Positions 61,372 through 64,000 of a stretch of 64,000 bases of DNA are shown one piece after another. Positions within the stretch are counted from its first letter, which is position 1; each line of letters opens with the position of its first letter. A model generated the notes under the pieces. It made no database searches and was not told the origin of the DNA. It saw only the letters and a list, made by a program, of their open reading frames with translations. A program made the position numbers and the translations under genes. This DNA is from 55-13 sp037190145 (GTDB lineage: Bacteria; Armatimonadota; Fimbriimonadia; Fimbriimonadales; Fimbriimonadaceae): NCBI GenBank assembly GCA_037190145.1, contig JBBCJU010000008.1, positions 248,001 to 312,000 on the forward strand. The letters are read 5' to 3'.

Positions 61372-62245
61372 GCGCCCGAAGCTGGGCCTTGGCTTGAGGA
61401 ACGCGTCCTAGAGTTTCCAGAATAGGCAGGCTGGCGACAGCCAGTTTGCCTCGGTCAATGCCGGTAGGAATGCCTTCTCGTTCCAAAAAATAAACCAAGT
61501 CATCGGTCGCCAAATTGCCAGCCGCACCGGGCGCGTATGGACAGCCGCCCAGTCCTGCCGAACTGGAATCGAAGCCGCCAAAGATATCCCATTCCATCAC
61601 CGCAGCGACGTTCGCAATCGCCATGCCTGTTGTATCGTGGAAGTGCCACAGGACTTGATCTGGTCTACCCGCGAAGCCCTCCTTGAAGGTTTTGGCCAAG
61701 GTATTCACCTCTCGCGGAGAAGCTGCACCAATGGTATCGCCCAGAGAAACCTCGTCAACTCCAAGTTCGATAAGTCGATTTGCTACATCTAAAACCGCCT
61801 CCGGGGCGATTCTACCGGCGTAAGGGCATTCAAAAGCGGTGCTGACATAGCCTCGCACATACTTTCCGGTGGCCAAAGCCGTGACGGCGCGAAAAGCATC
61901 TAGCGACTCTTCGATCGTCATGTTGATGTTGTGTTTCGTGAACTCTTCAGAAGCGGCTGTGAAGAGTGCAATGCGTTCCACTCCAACACTGGCGGCGCGT
62001 TCATATCCTTTCACGTTTGGAACGAGCGCAGAGTAGATTCCCCCTTCGGGCAGCTGGGGCCATAGCTCGGCGGCATCTCCTAATTGTGGAACCCACTTGG
62101 GAGAAACAAAGCTTGTGACTTCTATCTCGGAAAGACCCGCACCTAAGAGTGCGGCTATGAAAGCAAGCTTGGCTTCCGTTGCGATGGGCACCTTTTCGTT
62201 CTGGAGCCCATCTCGAGGGCCGACTTCAACAATGCGAGGAATCAT
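61361..62245 (-). CDS. mvaB: Hydroxymethylglutaryl-CoA lyase
   Basis: This 294-residue TIM-barrel cleaves HMG-CoA to acetoacetate and acetyl-CoA, the last step of leucine breakdown. Signatures are VEVGPRDGLQNEK, EVTSFVSPKWVPQ, FECPYAGRI, GDTIGAASP, WHFHDTTGMA with metal ligands, and the catalytic-Cys loop GGCPYAPGAAGN. ATG at 62245 overlaps the stop of the 132-aa gene (ATGA). It is downstream of a biotin carrier gene, suggesting a methylcrotonyl-CoA-type route. Confidence 0.95.
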   Translation of the reverse strand: MIPRIVEVGPRDGLQNEKVPIATEAKLAFIAALLGAGLSEIEVTSFVSPKWVPQLGDAAELWPQLPEGGIYSALVPNVKGYERAASVGVERIALFTAASEEFTKHNINMTIEESLDAFRAVTALATGKYVRGYVSTAFECPYAGRIAPEAVLDVANRLIELGVDEVSLGDTIGAASPREVNTLAKTFKEGFAGRPDQVLWHFHDTTGMAIANVAAVMEWDIFGGFDSSSAGLGGCPYAPGAAGNLATDDLVYFLEREGIPTGIDRGKLAVASLPILETLGRVPQAKAQLRALTS

Positions 62246-62640
62246 CGCGTTTTCTTAGGCAATACGATAATTAAGCCCGAAATGTATTCCGCTTTTTTAG
62301 GAAGTCCTGCAAATTGAAACTCAAAGCCGTCTTCGGTGTCGGTTATGGTGTAGTAAGCATCCATCCCTTCTGCCAGAACTTCGCTCCAAACACGTGATAG
62401 ATCATCCTTCACCATCTTCATGTTAGCCCCGATGTAGTTCATTTGAAGCCGAAGACCGATCATGCGATCTAGCTGGAAGCTACGATCCTTCTTCATAAGT
62501 CGGAGGTAAGGAAGTTCATCCAAGGCATTCACCCAGTCATCTTCCCAAATATCTTGCTCGCGACCAACAATGGGCATGAACACACGTGTCCATTGCTGCA
62601 TCACCAACATGAAATCAGAGCCTCGTACTAGTTTGCCCAA
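62242..62640 (-). CDS. Hypothetical protein between biotin carrier and HMG-CoA lyase
   Basis: This 132-residue soluble protein has Met- and Arg-rich helices (FMLVMQQWTRVF, MIGLRLQMNYIGANMKMVKDD) and a beta end (YYTITDTEDGFEFQFAGLP, YISGLIIVLPKK). No family recognised. The TTG start is supported by AAGGA about 8 bases upstream, only 4 bases after the biotin carrier stop. Its coupling to both neighbours suggests a partner in the same pathway. Confidence 0.65.
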   Translation of the reverse strand: MGKLVRGSDFMLVMQQWTRVFMPIVGREQDIWEDDWVNALDELPYLRLMKKDRSFQLDRMIGLRLQMNYIGANMKMVKDDLSRVWSEVLAEGMDAYYTITDTEDGFEFQFAGLPKKAEYISGLIIVLPKKTR

Positions 62641-62644
62641 ATAT

Positions 62645-63085
62645 CTATTCCTTCACAGGTTCAATGACCGCCATGATGACTCCATCGCTAACCTGTTCAC
62701 CTTTAGAGACGGATAGCTTGGTGACTTTGCCATCAAAAGGTGAAAGGAACGCTTGTTGAGTCTTCATTGCCTCTAATATCACGATCTTGTCGCCCTTCTT
62801 CACCGATTGGCCCTCTGAAACCAGAATGTCCACCACCGCTCCGGGCATTGGACTGGTTAGTTCCCCAGAGTGATCCCGGCTTAAACCTTTTTTCGCCGCC
62901 TTTATCGGCTCTATAGAGTATTGGCGGCCCAGGTAAGAAACGTAGGTTACATCTCCTCGACGCACGGCAATGGCCGTATGACGTCCCTCTGGAGTCAACA
63001 CCATCAACCGATCTCCCACGGTTTGAACTTTGGCCCCGGATAGTGATAAGTCTGTCTCGACGCCATTGACGAGTCGTTTTGTCAT
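62645..63085 (-). CDS. Biotin carboxyl carrier protein of an acyl-CoA carboxylase
   Basis: This 146-residue protein has a C-terminal biotinyl domain (about 75-145): TSPMPGAVVDILVSEGQSVKKGD, then biotinylation site LEAMKTQ. Thr replaces the common Met after Lys. The N-terminal half resembles the BT linker domain of propionyl/methylcrotonyl-CoA carboxylases (YVSYLGRQYSIEP). It carries the activated carboxyl group. No carboxylase subunits are in the window. The ATG overlaps the end of the amidotransferase gene. Confidence 0.92.
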   Translation of the reverse strand: MTKRLVNGVETDLSLSGAKVQTVGDRLMVLTPEGRHTAIAVRRGDVTYVSYLGRQYSIEPIKAAKKGLSRDHSGELTSPMPGAVVDILVSEGQSVKKGDKIVILEAMKTQQAFLSPFDGKVTKLSVSKGEQVSDGVIMAVIEPVKE

Positions 63086-63804
63086 CCCACCTTAACCTTA
63101 GCTTTCGCTTCTCGAAAAACAGTCGCGGCCTGCACAAAGTCTTTAAAGATCTTCTGCGTTTTAGGGTCGGTCCCCGTCCGCTCCGGGTGCCACTGGACCC
63201 CTACAAGCCATGGGTGATTTTGATCTTCAATGGCTTCTACTGTCCCATCTGCATTTTTTGCGACCACTTTAAGTCCATCTCCCAATCGATTGACGGCTTG
63301 ATGGTGATAGCTCTTGCCATCGACTTGTGTATCGCCAATGATCTCTGCAATTTTTGAGTCTGAAGAGAGGGTGTAAGTTTGTAAAGTGCCTCCCGAATCA
63401 TCACCATGACCAACAACATCGGGCAAGTGCTGAATAAGGCTACCGCCCCGCATCACATTCACAAACTGGCAACCGTAGCAGATACCTAAGGTTGGCAAGT
63501 CTGCCGGAATGGCGCGGTAAAGCCGAGCCTCCCCTTCAAACCGGGCCGGATCCTGCAAACCTACTTTAGCGTGATTCTCCTCGCCAAAATGCTTCGCATC
63601 AATATCATCGCCCCCAGGAATGAGCCATCCATCGATAATCTCCGCAACCGCATCCATATCCGTCATCGGAGGGATGAGGACAGGTATTCCACCTGCCTCA
63701 ACCACGGCTTGCGCATAGTTCCAGTTCAGAGTTAACTGTCCGCCCGTCCGTAAGTCCTCTGGCTCTTGCTTGCAGTCAACCGAAATGCCGATGATGGGTT
63801 TCAT
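63082..63804 (-). CDS. Class I glutamine-amidotransferase-like hydrolase (PuuD / peptidase C26 type)
   Basis: This 240-residue protein has PIIGISVDC at the start, LIPGGDDID, the nucleophile elbow LGICYGCQFVNV and the His-Glu motif VGVQWHPERTG, which is the C26 gamma-glutamyl hydrolase pattern. It may cleave gamma-glutamyl-GABA or related amides. The overlap with the biotin carrier and with the E2 gene puts it in the catabolic operon. Substrate uncertain. Confidence 0.9.
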   Translation of the reverse strand: MKPIIGISVDCKQEPEDLRTGGQLTLNWNYAQAVVEAGGIPVLIPPMTDMDAVAEIIDGWLIPGGDDIDAKHFGEENHAKVGLQDPARFEGEARLYRAIPADLPTLGICYGCQFVNVMRGGSLIQHLPDVVGHGDDSGGTLQTYTLSSDSKIAEIIGDTQVDGKSYHHQAVNRLGDGLKVVAKNADGTVEAIEDQNHPWLVGVQWHPERTGTDPKTQKIFKDFVQAATVFREAKAKVKVG

Positions 63805-64000
63805 CCGACCAGGCTCTCAATTCCTTCAACGTGGTGTTTTACGGCCTTGATAAACTCCGCAGCTCCCACGCCATTTAAAATTCGATGGTCGAACGTTAAG
63901 GCTAAGTTGGCGTATCGTCGCAACGTGAGTTCCGACGTATCTTGAGCAACTCCGTTGTACACCTCACCCAAGAATAAAGTGCCCATCGAAGGTGGAACCA
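63801..64000 (-). CDS. 2-Oxoacid dehydrogenase E2 acyltransferase, C-terminal end (start outside window)
   Basis: Only the last 66 residues are visible; the frame is open at the right edge. VPPSMGTLFLGEVYN and ALTFDHRILNGVGAAEFI are the end of the catalytic domain; the His of DHR is the catalytic residue, and the usual DG is NG. The complex could be pyruvate, 2-oxoglutarate or branched-chain dehydrogenase. Branched-chain is suggested by the HMG-CoA lyase in the same operon. The stop overlaps the amidotransferase ATG (ATGA). Confidence 0.85.
   Translation of the reverse strand, partial: VPPSMGTLFLGEVYNGVAQDTSELTLRRYANLALTFDHRILNGVGAAEFIKAVKHHVEGIESLVG

Noticed and set aside
1..64000. tRNA, rRNA, CRISPR, insertion sequences, attachment sites
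   Set aside because: Looked for cloverleaf ends, regularly spaced repeats and transposase motifs on both strands; none seen by eye. A dedicated search could still find a small RNA.

Overview
The window is bacterial chromosome, roughly half G+C, with densely packed genes and frequent TTG and GTG starts. Overlapping stop/start junctions (TAATG, ATGA, TTGA) are common. Kdo-pathway KdsD, an outer-membrane secretin and many lipoproteins point to a two-membraned cell. The giant pseudopilins, DUF1559-like prepilin, polyamine synthase of Thermus type and overall gene mix suggest Armatimonadota (Fimbriimonadia-like). That placement is inference from gene content, not from a marker search. I saw no rRNA, tRNA, CRISPR array, insertion sequence or phage gene. 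No gene-free stretch exceeds 300 bases; the longest is 46699-46956.

Region 1 (1-29112) is a type IV pilus / type II secretion-like locus. It holds the end of pilT, then pilC, pilD, four prepilin-like genes and two very large secreted beta-propeller proteins (1546 and 2242 aa). After a strong terminator and a promoter comes pilM-pilN-pilO-pilP, an STN-only protein and a secretin. The order small pseudopilin, PilV-like, PilW-like, GspK/PilX-like, then large propeller proteins parallels the fimU-pilV-pilW-pilX-pilY1 minor-pilin operon of other bacteria. The parts are several times larger than usual. All five envelope proteins PilN, PilO, PilP, STN and secretin carry Gly-rich low-complexity segments, which is the most unusual feature of the window.

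Region 2 (29114-34557) is one tightly overlapping operon: aroK, aroB, a small membrane protein, a PASTA protein with a kinase fold that lacks the catalytic residues, rpe, another small membrane protein and ribD.

Region 3 (34621-46698) has a secreted Gly-zipper/Arg-Asp-repeat protein, a GH-A clan glycosidase with pdxT, arginase with kdsD, a soluble globin-coupled chemoreceptor, rplU-rpmA, a GAF-GGDEF diguanylate cyclase, and a clostripain-family lipoprotein whose catalytic Cys is Ser.

Region 4 (46699-64000) is mixed housekeeping: a VOC protein, an extended rpsR, a FliA-type sigma factor, a SurA/PrsA-like lipoprotein, speE, an isolated prepilin, a DUF2905-HAD-queA operon and a BldC/MerR-like regulator. 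It continues with a GT4 glycosyltransferase plus membrane protein, a LamG-metallophosphatase, and a minus-strand catabolic operon (E2 acyltransferase end, class I amidotransferase, biotin carrier protein, unknown protein, HMG-CoA lyase) that runs off the right edge.
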